Assembly: GCA_024509875.1 (NCBI GenBank)
Contig: JAMPIV010009905.1
Span: forward strand, 5,001 to 69,000
DNA: 64,000 bases
Reading direction: 5' to 3'
Source of the DNA: Oreohelix idahoensis
Taxonomy: Eukaryota; Mollusca; Gastropoda; Stylommatophora; Oreohelicidae
Shown piece by piece: positions 23,170-33,725 of this stretch. Made by a program: the position numbers and the translations under genes. Within the stretch, counting starts at the first letter, position 1; every line of letters starts with the position of its first letter. A model generated the notes under the pieces. That model ran no database searches. It was not told the origin of the DNA and saw only the letters and a program-made list of their open reading frames with translations.

Positions 23170-24200
23170 TACCACTCTTCTCAAACCCCACCTTTACAAA
23201 CACCCAACCCGCATAGTGCAAAGGAGCTTACGATTGGATTGAAGTAAGAAGCCGGAATAAACATTGAATTTAATTGAAAAACTAGGCGGAAAGACCATCT
23301 GGGATCTGAATTGAGAAGTGGGAAATATAATCTTGCGAAAATCAGAGACACAGAACACAGAGACTGCATCGCACGTTACACTAGCAACTCCCAAAAAGCC
23401 AGAAAGAAAAGGATCGGACCAAGGATTCCAATATTATAAATAACTGATCGAGTATTTGGGGAACTTTGAAAACTAACAAGTAAACCCGCATATTTCAATA
23501 CAAGACTGTAACTTAAGGGGCCAGGACTTTAAATATCAAGACTTGATCCCTAAGGAATTGGATCCCCCGTCATAAGACAAACTTTCCCTGGCCAAGTGTA
23601 TTGCAGAACACCGGTCGAAGAGGAATTCCTAGCTTCCCAGGCCAATTGTTTCGCAGATTCACCCGTCTTACAAGGGATTCAAAATTTTCAGACCTAGTGG
23701 TTCGAGAGCATATAACCTAAATTGCTGGTGTCCATCTTAACCTGCGCGAGGAGATCGTGTATTCCCAAAACTTTGCGGTAAGTGTAACCATTATTTTACA
23801 AATGTAAATTTGACATGTTTTCTTAGTAGGCGTCTGTGGCCTAATGGATATGAACGCAGTTTCATAATCCAGATATACCAGGTTCGAAACCTGCTGCAGG
23901 CGGTTTGGTAGCAGATCGCTTTGTGTGGATTTTTAACAATGGTATAAGCGCCGTACCGTTCAGAAAGCAATGGCAAACTACTGAATGAAAAAAAAAATTG
24001 CCTAGAAAAATCACAAACAGCCAATAAAAGCTGGGGTTGATTGCCACGTCCTGTAAAGGATAAGCAACTAACTGTTTTCTTGGTAAGTATTTATATATGA
24101 GGCTGGCAAGCTCAACATATGAAACTAGTATATTCGTAAACCACTACAGCAAGCGATGCGATTTCTTCTAGCTAATCGTGTGGAAACCCGACAACCAAAA
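23170..24200 (+). repeat. Dispersed repeat family G, copy 3, split by a SINE
   Basis: Aligns with 8030-8510 on both sides of the SINE at 23825-24072. The splice-donor-like word here is GCGGTAAG near 23775, just before TTTGACATGTTTTC. Confidence 0.6.
23825..24072 (+). mobile_element. tRNA-derived SINE, family S3, with 9-bp target-site duplication
   Basis: The head GGCGTCTGTGGCCTAATGG has an A-box-like start, and GGTTCGAAACC near 23881 is the B box. The body is of unknown origin and contains GCAATGGCAAACTACTGAAT and an A-run. It is flanked by TGTTTTCTT at 23816-23824 and 24073-24081, and it interrupts repeat family G. Confidence 0.8.
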
Positions 24201-25519
24201 CGCAAAAACTAGAGTTGTTAGCTATGACAAAGTAACGAAGCGAAGGATGACGTAGAGAAGAGTTTTGTGTCTACGCTTTGTAGCGTATAGACGTGTCCGC
24301 ATGTGTGGCTTGGTACATTTATTCTATGTGTATTAAAGGTATTTAAAAGTGTTTCAGGAGTCTCGATTAGGCTCATAAATCAAATGCTTTTAATACTTCA
24401 ATGTGGTGGAACCACTTCTTCAGGGTATATTTAATCTGCAATTTTGAATAGCCAAGATGGCCAGGAACATATATTAAAAGGTAGTATCTCGACATATACA
24501 AGATGTTACAAGGTTAGTATAACCTACATATATATATAGAAATATTGGTGGAAAATTCCAATGTGTTGAGAAGGATCATAACAAAATATATTTTAGCGAA
24601 AAAAGAAATAAGTGTGCGAGAAAGCACAGGACTATAATATTATGTATATCAGAATGAAAATATAAAAGCAGAAATTATGCGGATACTGTGTTTTAAGGAA
24701 ATCGATTTTTCCAATGGATAACTGTTGAAATTATGTTGGAGCAAAATACGATTCATAAACTTTCTTGTATGAATAAAGTTGAAAGTCGTTTAAATATGGA
24801 GTCTTCGAAGAATCTCTGAAAGTTCAAGTTCGTGGTTTTGCCATTATGACAGTTCGTGGACACGAATATACATGTTCAAACTGAAACGATTCTTCAGAAA
24901 CGAACTAAGCCAGTTACATTCAACAAGTTAAACTAACTACATTGACACGTTTGGCGTTATACCAAAAGCATTTATTCATCGAGTCAACGTAATGAATGTT
25001 AAAAAAATGCCGTCTGCAAAATATCAGCAAACGATGTGACGTACTTCCGGAGTAGTCCAGGCAACGCTTATCAACAAGGAAGTATGTATACAAGCCTTGT
25101 TAGTGCGATAGAACTGTTATGATTTTACTATTACTCCCCCCTCCCGGCAAATAATGGCAACGAAGTTGTCATTATTGCCTATTGTGGGTAAACACCACCA
25201 ATATGAGCATATGGTAACATCAAATGTCAATGCTGCTGTGACCATGCATAGAACCTATGTTTGTGCCGTAATGTAGGCAATTTAACACACACGGTGTGGA
25301 ATAAAGCATAAAATGCTAATAACCATGTCTCCGAAAGACTCAAATCAATTTAACAAAATGAGGTAACTATAGCAAACGTCAGTCAACATGTAACCGTAAT
25401 AATGATATGACACCATGCATTCTCACACTTCATTCCGTCAGAAAACCCCTATTACTTTCGTCATGTCACCTAGTCAGTTGATGTCACATCGAATTAACAT
25501 TAATGCTAAGCATTTATAA
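24201..25519. other. Unassigned, no supported gene
   Basis: AT-rich, no ORF above background, and no repeat match found by eye. Confidence 0.4.
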
Positions 25520-25635
25520 TAATCATCATCATGTGACGTATTCTTTCCAGAACGTTGTCTCCATTACAGCTGCTCTGAATGCATCACGATTTTGGGCAAG
25601 TCGACCTGCATCAGCCAAAGACAAGTTCAGACTCT
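25520..25635 (-). pseudogene. LINE C-terminus, distal part (continues from 49605)
   Basis: The minus-strand frame reads ADAGRLAQNRDAFRAAV and so on to a stop at 25529-25531, then a GATGATGATT tail. It is the direct in-frame continuation of the fragment at 49605-49870. If the CTCT duplication is counted once, the reading frame passes through without a shift. The two parts were separated by the insertion of H1 and everything nested in it. Confidence 0.75.
25632..25635. repeat. 4-bp TSD of solo LTR H1, left (CTCT)
   Basis: Matches CTCT at 49605-49608. Confidence 0.7.
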
Positions 25636-25858
25636 TGTAGCCGTGTACATAGTTGTTCCTTTGGAAACAGGCTATACTCCAACAAGACGGAGGAAGCACA
25701 GACTACCCCATAATTTTATATTTTATGAGAAACAGAATATAATAAATTATAGTGTCACATATTTAGGGCAGAGTCGCTTCTACACGCCATTTCTAATAGT
25801 TGGGTGATTTCCCCTGACCAATCGGATAGCTCAGATTTACCCCGGGGAATGTAGAACA
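25636..25858 (-). mobile_element. Solo LTR H1, left part
   Basis: Aligns with 55057-55281, the intact copy H2. On the minus strand the family starts TGTGGCAG and ends GGCTACA, a normal TG...CA LTR. H1 is interrupted at 25858 by gypsy element A and resumes at 48898. About 122 bp present in H2 (55282-55403) is missing at the junction. Confidence 0.8.
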
Positions 25859-28204
25859 TAAAGAAAAGAGCAATGGTAAAATGACAGTGCTGTCACAAAG
25901 AATGTACTCGAAATCCCCCTTGTTTTCTGCTTCGTCTGCAAATTGTAACGCTTTCACGTTGATAGTAAAAGCTTACTGTATTATACCCGCTTTCTTCAAT
26001 GAAACGTGTGCTGTATTTCTTGGAAAAACATTAAGAGGCAGACTGCGTAATGACCTAAATTTTAAATTCCATTCATGTCTTTTTCTACATTACGTTACCA
26101 AAACGAACGAACAGATGGACAAAAGGATAGCGAGAAGGGAGAGGCAGAAAGCCGAACATTAAACACGCGTCGCGCGATACACAATTACTACTATCACGCG
26201 TGTTAGGCTACAAGCACTAACTTTTTTTTTTCAGACGGACAGTGATAAAATACACTACCCTTCCCCAGAGTTAGGTTTTAAAATCATAAAAAACGCTTAT
26301 TAGGAAAGATAACAATAGATGGGTTTACGGTTGAAAACATAACAGTACCCAGACAGCATATCTTCGAAACAGGAGGTAGAAAATACATATTTTGAACGCA
26401 GCCACGTAGCTCTTTTAAAGTGGGAAAATTGGGTTCCTTAGGGCTTGCTGACAAATAATATGTAAAACGTTACGCCAATAGTCCAGGAATTAATAAATTA
26501 TACCCAAAATAAAATAGTGAGGCTGCCTGACAGCATGAAATCATTTCTGCTCATAAAATTTTTTATAACGTGTTTGAAAAAAACCTTACGTTACATAAAT
26601 AGCCTACCATGTAAACTCCAAATTGATTGGAGCGCAACAAATGAAAGCCTAACCACGATTGGTCGAACTATAAATACTATCTTTCGTTGTTAGGGGAAAC
26701 GGGAAAAGGTAACATTTTTTCAAACACTTGTCGAAACGTGGCTCATTGGCCAGTCTCGCTGATATACACACTTGGGAGCGTTAGTTCGAGACCACTTGTT
26801 TAAATGATCTTGATAAAGCAACAGTGCGTTGAAGCCAGCTCATAATTGTGTTAAATAAAAGCCTGGAACATAGGCAGATGGAAATTTGTGCCAGTTTGTG
26901 CCAGAATTCATTGCTAATCAACGTATCTGTGTTTATTCGTATGAATTGTGGTAAGCTTGAACCATTCAATATCTTTTAATGAAAATTGAATGTGAATTGT
27001 TGATTTATGCCTGTATATATATGTGTAGTTCAGTGGCAAATGTGAGGTAAAGCCTGTAATGCTCCAGCCTGAACAGAGGGTGTCGGGGGTAGTAAAACGG
27101 CATGGAATGGCCAAATAGTACACTGACACCTGGATGATTGACTAGAAAGAAATAATGCTGGAAGTGCAGAGGCGTAGTAACCATTAAGAAGGGTAATACT
27201 GGAATAAAGTATTTCAAATGAAGCTGACAGTTGGCCTAATGCTCTGAACTCAATGTTTGTGCTGTGTTGTGATCAATGTAACAGGAGAGTTTAAGTTAGT
27301 TATGAAATAGAAGGTACATCCTTCTTGATTTCAGGGACAGTGGTCTTGATGGTACTGAGCAGCACCTGGTCAGAGCTTTGCTGAATCCAGTGTCGGACAG
27401 CATACTCCTTGGTCCTTTTAGCTATCAGTGAGGTGTCTCCAGAGCCCAGAGGAGAATTCGAGCAGAGGAGTCCTTTCCTGCCGCCATCACGCCAGATAAG
27501 CTAACTTGGCCAGCTGAGCTCAACATTATGTCCCCTCATCTTGAACTGACTTTTTAAAATTAACATTAAGAGGGGAATTTACTTGTCTTAAAATCAGGAA
27601 CTGTGAACATCTCCAATACTAGTCCCTAAAGACAAACTATTGAAGTCATGATGACAAATACCAACAGAGCTTGAACAAAACAAAACCAGTATTACCTCAT
27701 TTTACTACTACACAACTGACACACATAGAACATTTGTAATAATATATGTCACTACAATATTCATATTAAATACATTCTGTACATAACTTGTAATTTAAAT
27801 TGATTGTGATTCCTGGTTCCCTTGTAGTTGAATCAGGACACATATTCATTCATGCCAGTAATGAATACATATTGTTATTTGAAAGTTTATCAGTGACTCT
27901 TTTAAGATATCTTTGTAGAGTGTTATATGTATGTGAGTGTCACAGTGTTGTCAAGAGTAGTGGATTAAATTAAATTGTTTATCTGTCTGTTGTTGTGACT
28001 TACACTTCACCATACACATACCCTAGACACATAACGTAGCATCACACTATTCCAGAATAATTCTGACTGAGATATATAGATATGTGGTAGCAAGTAAGGT
28101 TATCTATAATACACTACTCTTAATAGATATAGATACCTTCACAGCTGATCTCAGTCAGTACACTAAGTTCCCTATAAGTATTTATAACATCCCACTTCAC
28201 CACA
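25859..28204 (+). mobile_element. Gypsy element A, 5' LTR (about 68 bp missing at its start)
   Basis: Nearly identical to 33015-33725 plus 47265-48897, the 3' LTR split by element B. The 3' copy begins TGTCATG at 32946 after a purine tract, while this one starts 68 bp in. It ends CACCACA at 28204. It has a promoter-like ATTGG word and TATAAATA at 26669-26676, then a donor-like GTGGTAAG near 26948-26955. Only a few substitutions and small indels separate the LTRs, which suggests recent insertion. 25881-26162 is open in both LTRs, but I see no reason to call it coding. Confidence 0.88.
26669..26676 (+). promoter_or_regulatory. TATA box candidate in element A LTR
   Basis: TATAAATA, 10 bp downstream of an inverted CCAAT word (ATTGG). 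The same arrangement is at 47364-47371 in the other LTR. It would mark the U3/R region. Confidence 0.45.
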
Positions 28205-28209
28205 TATAT

Positions 28210-28227
28210 TGGGGTCTCGCTCTTGGG
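28210..28227 (+). promoter_or_regulatory. Primer-binding-site candidate of element A
   Basis: TGGGGTCTCGCTCTTGGG begins five bases after the 5' LTR. A PBS normally starts TGG, complementary to a tRNA 3' CCA end. I could not assign the tRNA. Confidence 0.4.
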
Positions 28228-28408
28228 ATTTTGAATCTTTAACTATTAAAAATATTGGGGGTAATTCACTTCAGGGAATATAAGAATTAAAAGGTATCCT
28301 TGGGTGGAATTAAATAAGGTTGAGCTCACGGTGCCTGTGTTGTCCATTAGATATATAGTTAGAAATTGAATTGTTGGGTAGACATTATAAAAATTTACCT
28401 GATAGACA

Positions 28409-31400
28409 ATGGCGGACCTGGCCAAATTTCGATCTGCTGCGGTTCAGACTGCAAAAGAGTTAGGATTAGATGGGCAAGTTATGGTTGCCTATGTCACAAC
28501 GGAATGTGACAAATTTATTGAACGCGAAGAAAGAAGATTAGAAAAAAGAAGCCGAAAGAAGGTTAGAGGCTGAAAGGGAAATTAAGAAGTTACAGTTTGA
28601 GGCTGAGGCTGAGACTAAGAGGTTGCAAGCTGAGGCTGAGACTAAGAGGTTGCAGATTGAGGCTGACAAAGAGGCTAAGAAATTGGAAGCAGAAGAGAAG
28701 AAATTAGCTGCAGAAAGGGAAGCCGAGGAAAGAAGACAGGCTGCAGAAAGGGAAGAGAGGAAATTAGCTGCAGAAAGGGAAGCAGAAGATAAAAGATTAC
28801 AAAGGGAACATGAGTTACGACTAAGGGAGTTTGAGTTTCAAGGCCATGCTCCTGAAAATGGTGCCAGTCCCTTTGCCTCTGATGCTACGGTTACTCAAGG
28901 AGCCTCAACCTCAGCTATGAATTTTCATTTAGATCATTTTGTTGAGAAAGACGATGATATTGAGAGCTACCTAAATAGGTATGAGCTATTAGCTACCACG
29001 TATGGGTTAGAGAGAGAAAGGTGGAGCTTAAAGTTATCTCAGGGACTTCGTGGGGCAGCTTATGAAGTTTTTGCAAAAATGAGCAGAGGTGATCAGGAAA
29101 ATTATGACATGCTAAAGCAGGCTCTTTTGTTAAGGTATGAAAAGAATGCAGAGTTTTACAGGAAAAAATTTAGGAATGCTAAACTACTGTCAGGTGAAAC
29201 CTATCACCAGTTCTCTGCACGAATCGAGACATACTTGGAGAAATGGACTTCTCTGGGGAAAACCCAAGATCTTAAGGAAATGGTCCTTATAGAGCAACTA
29301 AGAGAGTCCATGGCTCCAGACCTGAGAAAGTTTCTCATGGAACAAGGTGCAGAGAGGCTGGGTGAGTTGCTAAATGTTGCTGAAAGGTATCAAGCAGCTC
29401 AAGCAGAGGTAACAGGTAATAAAAAGAAACAGGTGGATAACTTTAGGGCACCACAGAACTTTAATAAATTTGATCCTAGGGATCAAAATAAAGGTAAGCA
29501 CCAATTTGATAGGCCACGGTATGACAATAAAAATAAATTCCCACAATTCGATGAAAGGAAATATGATGAAAGAAAATCTTTCAACCAAGGAAAAAGGTGG
29601 TGTAAAAATTGTAAGATGAACAATCATGACACTGACCATTGTAGAAGGAAACCTCCTCATTTAGCTGCTATGACATCGGGGAAAAAGGAAAAGAAGGGCA
29701 AACCTGAAGAATTACAGGAACCATACCACCCCCCAGTGTGTGAAGATGTCATTTGTAATGGTGTCACTATAAGATGTTTATATGATACCGGTTTAGATTA
29801 CGATTCCGTTGTGAGTTCTCACCTGGTGCAGGCCGATCAATACACCACAGAAACAGTGGAGATTCAAACTGCAACCAAGGATGTAGCTACCATGACACTT
29901 CCCGTCGCCCGAATAAAAGTGAAAACGCGATATGTGGAAGGAATCATAAAAGCAGCAGTGATAAATGAGCCAATCTACCCTCTAATATTGGGGTGTAGAT
30001 ATGTTTTCTTGGGGAATCCCAAGAGACCTGTGATATTGGCAACAGTGCAGACCAGATCACAGACAAAGAAGGAGGAGGATAATCCCATAAATACTCACCC
30101 AGATGAGATGAGGAAGGCACAGGCTGAGGACAAAACACTCAAGCCATGTTTCAAGAAGTTGCCCAAATCTCATACACCTCCAGGCAAGGGAGAGTTTTAT
30201 ATGAAGAACAAATTGATATATAGGAAGGCTGGATCTGAATCCAATGGTCACGGACAGCTGGTCCTTCCCACTTCATATAGGACTAAAGTGTTGGAACTAG
30301 GGCATGCGATTCCCTTCAGTGGTCATATGGGAATCAGCGCAACAGGACAGCGAATAGCTTGTCACTATTTCTGGCCAGGAATAACTGAAGATATCAAACG
30401 ATATGTAAAATCCTGTCCAGAGTGCCAACGAGTAGCACCTAAACATTGGACTGCACCAGCAACTCTGGGGGAAATGCCCATAGTGGGAACACCCTTTGAG
30501 AGAGTTGCCGTGGATCTTGTGGGACCTCTCACCCGAACCAAGAGAAGGAACAGCTACATTCTGACTCTGGTGGACACTTGTTCTATGTGGGGAGAGGCAG
30601 TAGCCCTGTCATCGATTGATTCAAAACATGTGGCAGAGGCATTGCTCACAATTTTCACAAGGTTAGGCTTTCCCAATCAAATCTTGACTGATAATGGCTC
30701 TCAGTTCAAGGGGAAACTAACTGAAGAAGTTTTCAGGATCTTCCAGGCCAAACACTTCCATTGTAGTGTGTATCATCCCCAAGGGAACGGCCAAGTGGAA
30801 AGATTTAACGGCACATTAATGTCGATCCTGAGAAAGTTGGCACACGAAAAACCAGATACATGGGACCAGTACCTGCACGCCGCCCTCTTTGCTTATCGGG
30901 AGGTACCCCATAGTTCAACCGGTATGGCCCCGGCAACATTATTGTTTGGAAGGCCAATAAAAGGTCCACTCGAAGCTATGTTAAGAACGTGGACTGATGA
31001 AAAGGCAGAGGAAAACATTACATCTTCATACCAGTATGTGAATGAGCTGACCACTCGGTTAAAAACTGGCTGGAAACTTGCCAATGAAAATTTGAAACAA
31101 GCCAGGAAGAAACATGCTGCCTATTATAACAGGAAGGCGAAAGACAGAAATTTGGCTGTGGGAGAGAAAGTACTGCTTCTTTTGCCCGGGAGTCAGAATA
31201 AGTTACAAATTGGATGGCAGGGTCCATATACAGTTCTAGAGAAGGTGTCTAGAACAAATTATAAGATAGATAAGAAGGGGAAAGAAAAAATCTATCATGT
31301 GAATCTCCTGAAGAAATATTTGGAAAGAGAACATCAGGAAGAGACACACTTGTTGACCTTGTCCATCGCCATGGAGATGAAAAAGGAACCACTTTCATCA

Positions 31401-31655
31401 TTTGAATATCCATTACACCCCTGTGAGACAGCAGCACAGGTGAAAATCAGTACACATTTAACGAAAACTCAGAAAGAGAGAGTGCAACAGGTTCTAAATA
31501 ATCATGCAGAGGTGTTAACAGACCGACCAGGGCATACAAACCTATTGGAATATGATATGAAACTGATAGACCCCACACCTGTCTGTATGAAACCATATTC
31601 GATTCCGTTTGCTAAGGAGAAAGCTTTGAAGGAAGAGATAGAGACTATCTGTTGA
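28409..31655 (+). pseudogene. gag-pol: Element A Gag-protease-integrase (Gmr1-like gypsy), one N-terminal frameshift
   Basis: The likely start is the ATG at 28409 (MADLAKFRSAA). An extra A near 28545-28555 shifts the frame, and the main open frame runs 28623-31655 (1010 residues from its first Met). The order within it is a highly charged coiled-coil-like helix to about residue 85, then a SCAN-like capsid region at about 90-260. A CX2CX4HX4C zinc knuckle (CKNCKMNNHDTDHC) follows at about 327-340, then an aspartic protease with DTG near 388. Integrase comes next: HHCC near 560-602, catalytic Asp in AVDLVG, Asp in LTDNGSQF, Glu in GQVERFN, and a GPY/F module (WQGPYTVLEK) near 866. The first part of RT follows. 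Integrase therefore precedes RT, unlike most gypsy elements. Gag and pol are fused in one frame. The frame ends at a TGA near 31653 because of a second small indel. Confidence 0.9.
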
Positions 31656-32878
31656 AGGAAGGAATTATTTCGCACAGTGAGTCTTCGTATAGTTCCGGTG
31701 TTGTACTCTTAAGGAAGCCCTCTGGAGAACATAGACTCTGTATAGATTACAGGAGACTGAATGCTATTACAGAAGGACAGGTGGATCCATTGCCGGATAC
31801 AAATCAGCTGTTTGCCAGACTAAATAAAGCTAAATATTTCTCAAAAGTGGATCTGAGTAAAGGATACTATCAGATTCCAGTAAAGCCTGAGGTTAGACCA
31901 TACCTAGCTTTTAGTACCTCAGAAGGACACTATGAGTTTAATAGATTGCCATTTGGATTGAAGAATGCGCCTAGTGTCTTCTCTAGAATGATGAGAAAAT
32001 TATTGGATCCTCTGAATAATCCCTGTATAACAAATTTTATGGATGATATCCTTATAGCAACAGAAACATTTGAGGAACACATTGACTCTCTGAACATGCT
32101 GTTTGATCGACTTAGGGAGGCAAATTTAACAGCCCAACCAACCAAATGTTGCGTTGGATGTAAAGAATTGGAATTTTTGGGACACACAGTTTATCAGGGA
32201 AACATGACCCCTGACCCAAAGAATTTAGAGAAACTACAGAAAGCCCCGAGACCACAAACCAAGAAGGACGTGAGATCCTTTGTCTCATTATGTGGTTTCT
32301 ACCAGAAGTATATCAAGAACTTTAATTCCATATGTGCACCGTTAACTGAATTGACACGTAAAGGACTTCCAGATCGCATTACATGGACACCACAATGTGA
32401 AATGACTTACCAAGAATTGAAGGAAAAGCTCACAAGTAAACCCATTTTGAAATTACCTGACTTAAGTCAAGAATTCATAGTAAGGACGGATGCAAGTAAT
32501 ATTGGGTTAGGTGCAACTCTACTACAGAAATCAGATGCATTGGATGGGGAATTAAGCCCAGTGGCATATGCTAGCAGAAAGTTGAATAAAGCTGAAATCA
32601 ACTACTCAACTAGCGAAAAAGAATGTCTTGCAGTAATATGGGCAATAAAGAAATTCAATATTTATCTATATGGGAAGGCATTTAAGTTGCAAACAGATCA
32701 CAAACCTTTATCGTTTCTAGCACAGGCTAAGCATGAGAACTCCAGGTTACTCCGATGGTCTTTACTTTTGGCTCCATATAATTTTAGCATCGAGTATATA
32801 TCTGGAAAAACCAATTTGGGAGCGGATTTTTTAAACCGCCATCCGTGTGATGAGAATCACCGTAAACCCCAGAAATAA
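31652..32878 (+). pseudogene. pol: Element A reverse transcriptase-RNase H, continues pol after a frameshift
   Basis: This frame carries on from the previous ORF, whose end already shows RT N-terminal sequence (LTDRPGHTN). RT motifs follow in order: LCIDYRRLNAIT, FSKVDLSKGYYQIP, FNRLPFGLKNAPSVF and the catalytic FMDD near residue 130, then the connection (KKDVRSFVSLCGFYQKYI). RNase H has RTDAS near 278, EKECLAVIWA and TDHKPL. The protein ends just before the purine tract and 3' LTR, with no integrase after RNase H. One indel near 31640-31652 separates it from the upstream frame. All catalytic motifs are intact, so the break may be recent or an assembly error. Confidence 0.92.
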
Positions 32879-32933
32879 TAATAAATTTCTCTATGTGTAT
32901 ATAGAATAAAGGACTGACATATAATGTCTGTTT

Positions 32934-32945
32934 TAAGAGGGGAGG
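32934..32945 (+). promoter_or_regulatory. Polypurine tract of element A
   Basis: AAGAGGGGAGG immediately before TGTCATG, the first bases of the 3' LTR. It is the expected primer for plus-strand synthesis. Confidence 0.75.
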
Positions 32946-33725
32946 TGTCATGAAATATTCTAATCCACATATATAAATTATTAGGTAAATATGAAGCCTA
33001 ACAAATAAAATTAATAAAGAAAAGAGCAATGGTAAAATGACAGTGCTGTCACAAAGAATGTACTCGAAATCCCCCTTGTTTTCTGCTTCGTCTGCAAATT
33101 GTAACGCTTTCACGTTGATAGTAAAAGCTTACTGTATTATACCCGCTTTCTTCAATGAAACGTGTGCTGTATTTCTTGGAAAAACATTAAGAGGCAGACT
33201 GCGTAATGACCTAAATTTTAAATTCCATTCATGTCTTTTTCTACATTACGTTACCAAAACGAACGAACAGATGGACAAAAGGATAGCGAGAAGGGAGAGG
33301 CAGAAAGCCGAACATTAAACACGCGTCGCGCGATACACAATTACTACTATCACGCGTGTTAGGCTACAAGCACTAACTTTTTTTTTTCAGACGGACAGTG
33401 ATAAAATACACTACCCTTCCCCAGAGTTAGGTTTTAAAATCATAAAAAACGCTTATTAGGAAAGATAACAATAGATGGGTTTACGGTTGAAAACATAACA
33501 GTACCCAGACAGCATATCTTCGAAACAGGAGGTAGAAAATACATATTTTGAACGCAGCCACGTAGCTCTTTTAAAGTGGGAAAATTGGGTTCCTTAGGGC
33601 TTGCTGACAAATAATATGTAAAACGTTACGCCAATAGTCCAGGAATTAATAAATTATACCCAAAATAAAATAGTGAGGCTGCCTGACAGCATGAAATCAT
33701 TTCTGCTCATAAAATTTTTTATAAC
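32946..33725 (+). mobile_element. Gypsy element A, 3' LTR, first part
   Basis: From 33015 onward it matches 25859-26569. At 33725 it is interrupted by element B and resumes at 47265. The ATAAC at 33721-33725 is duplicated at 47260-47264 and is single at 26565-26569 in the uninterrupted 5' LTR. Confidence 0.9.
33721..33725. repeat. Element B TSD, left (ATAAC)
   Basis: Matches 47260-47264. The empty site is preserved at 26565-26569. Confidence 0.9.

Noticed and set aside
25881..26162. 93-codon ORF conserved at 25881 and 33037
   Set aside because: The conservation is explained by both copies lying in the two LTRs of element A. There is no domain and no independent sign of coding.
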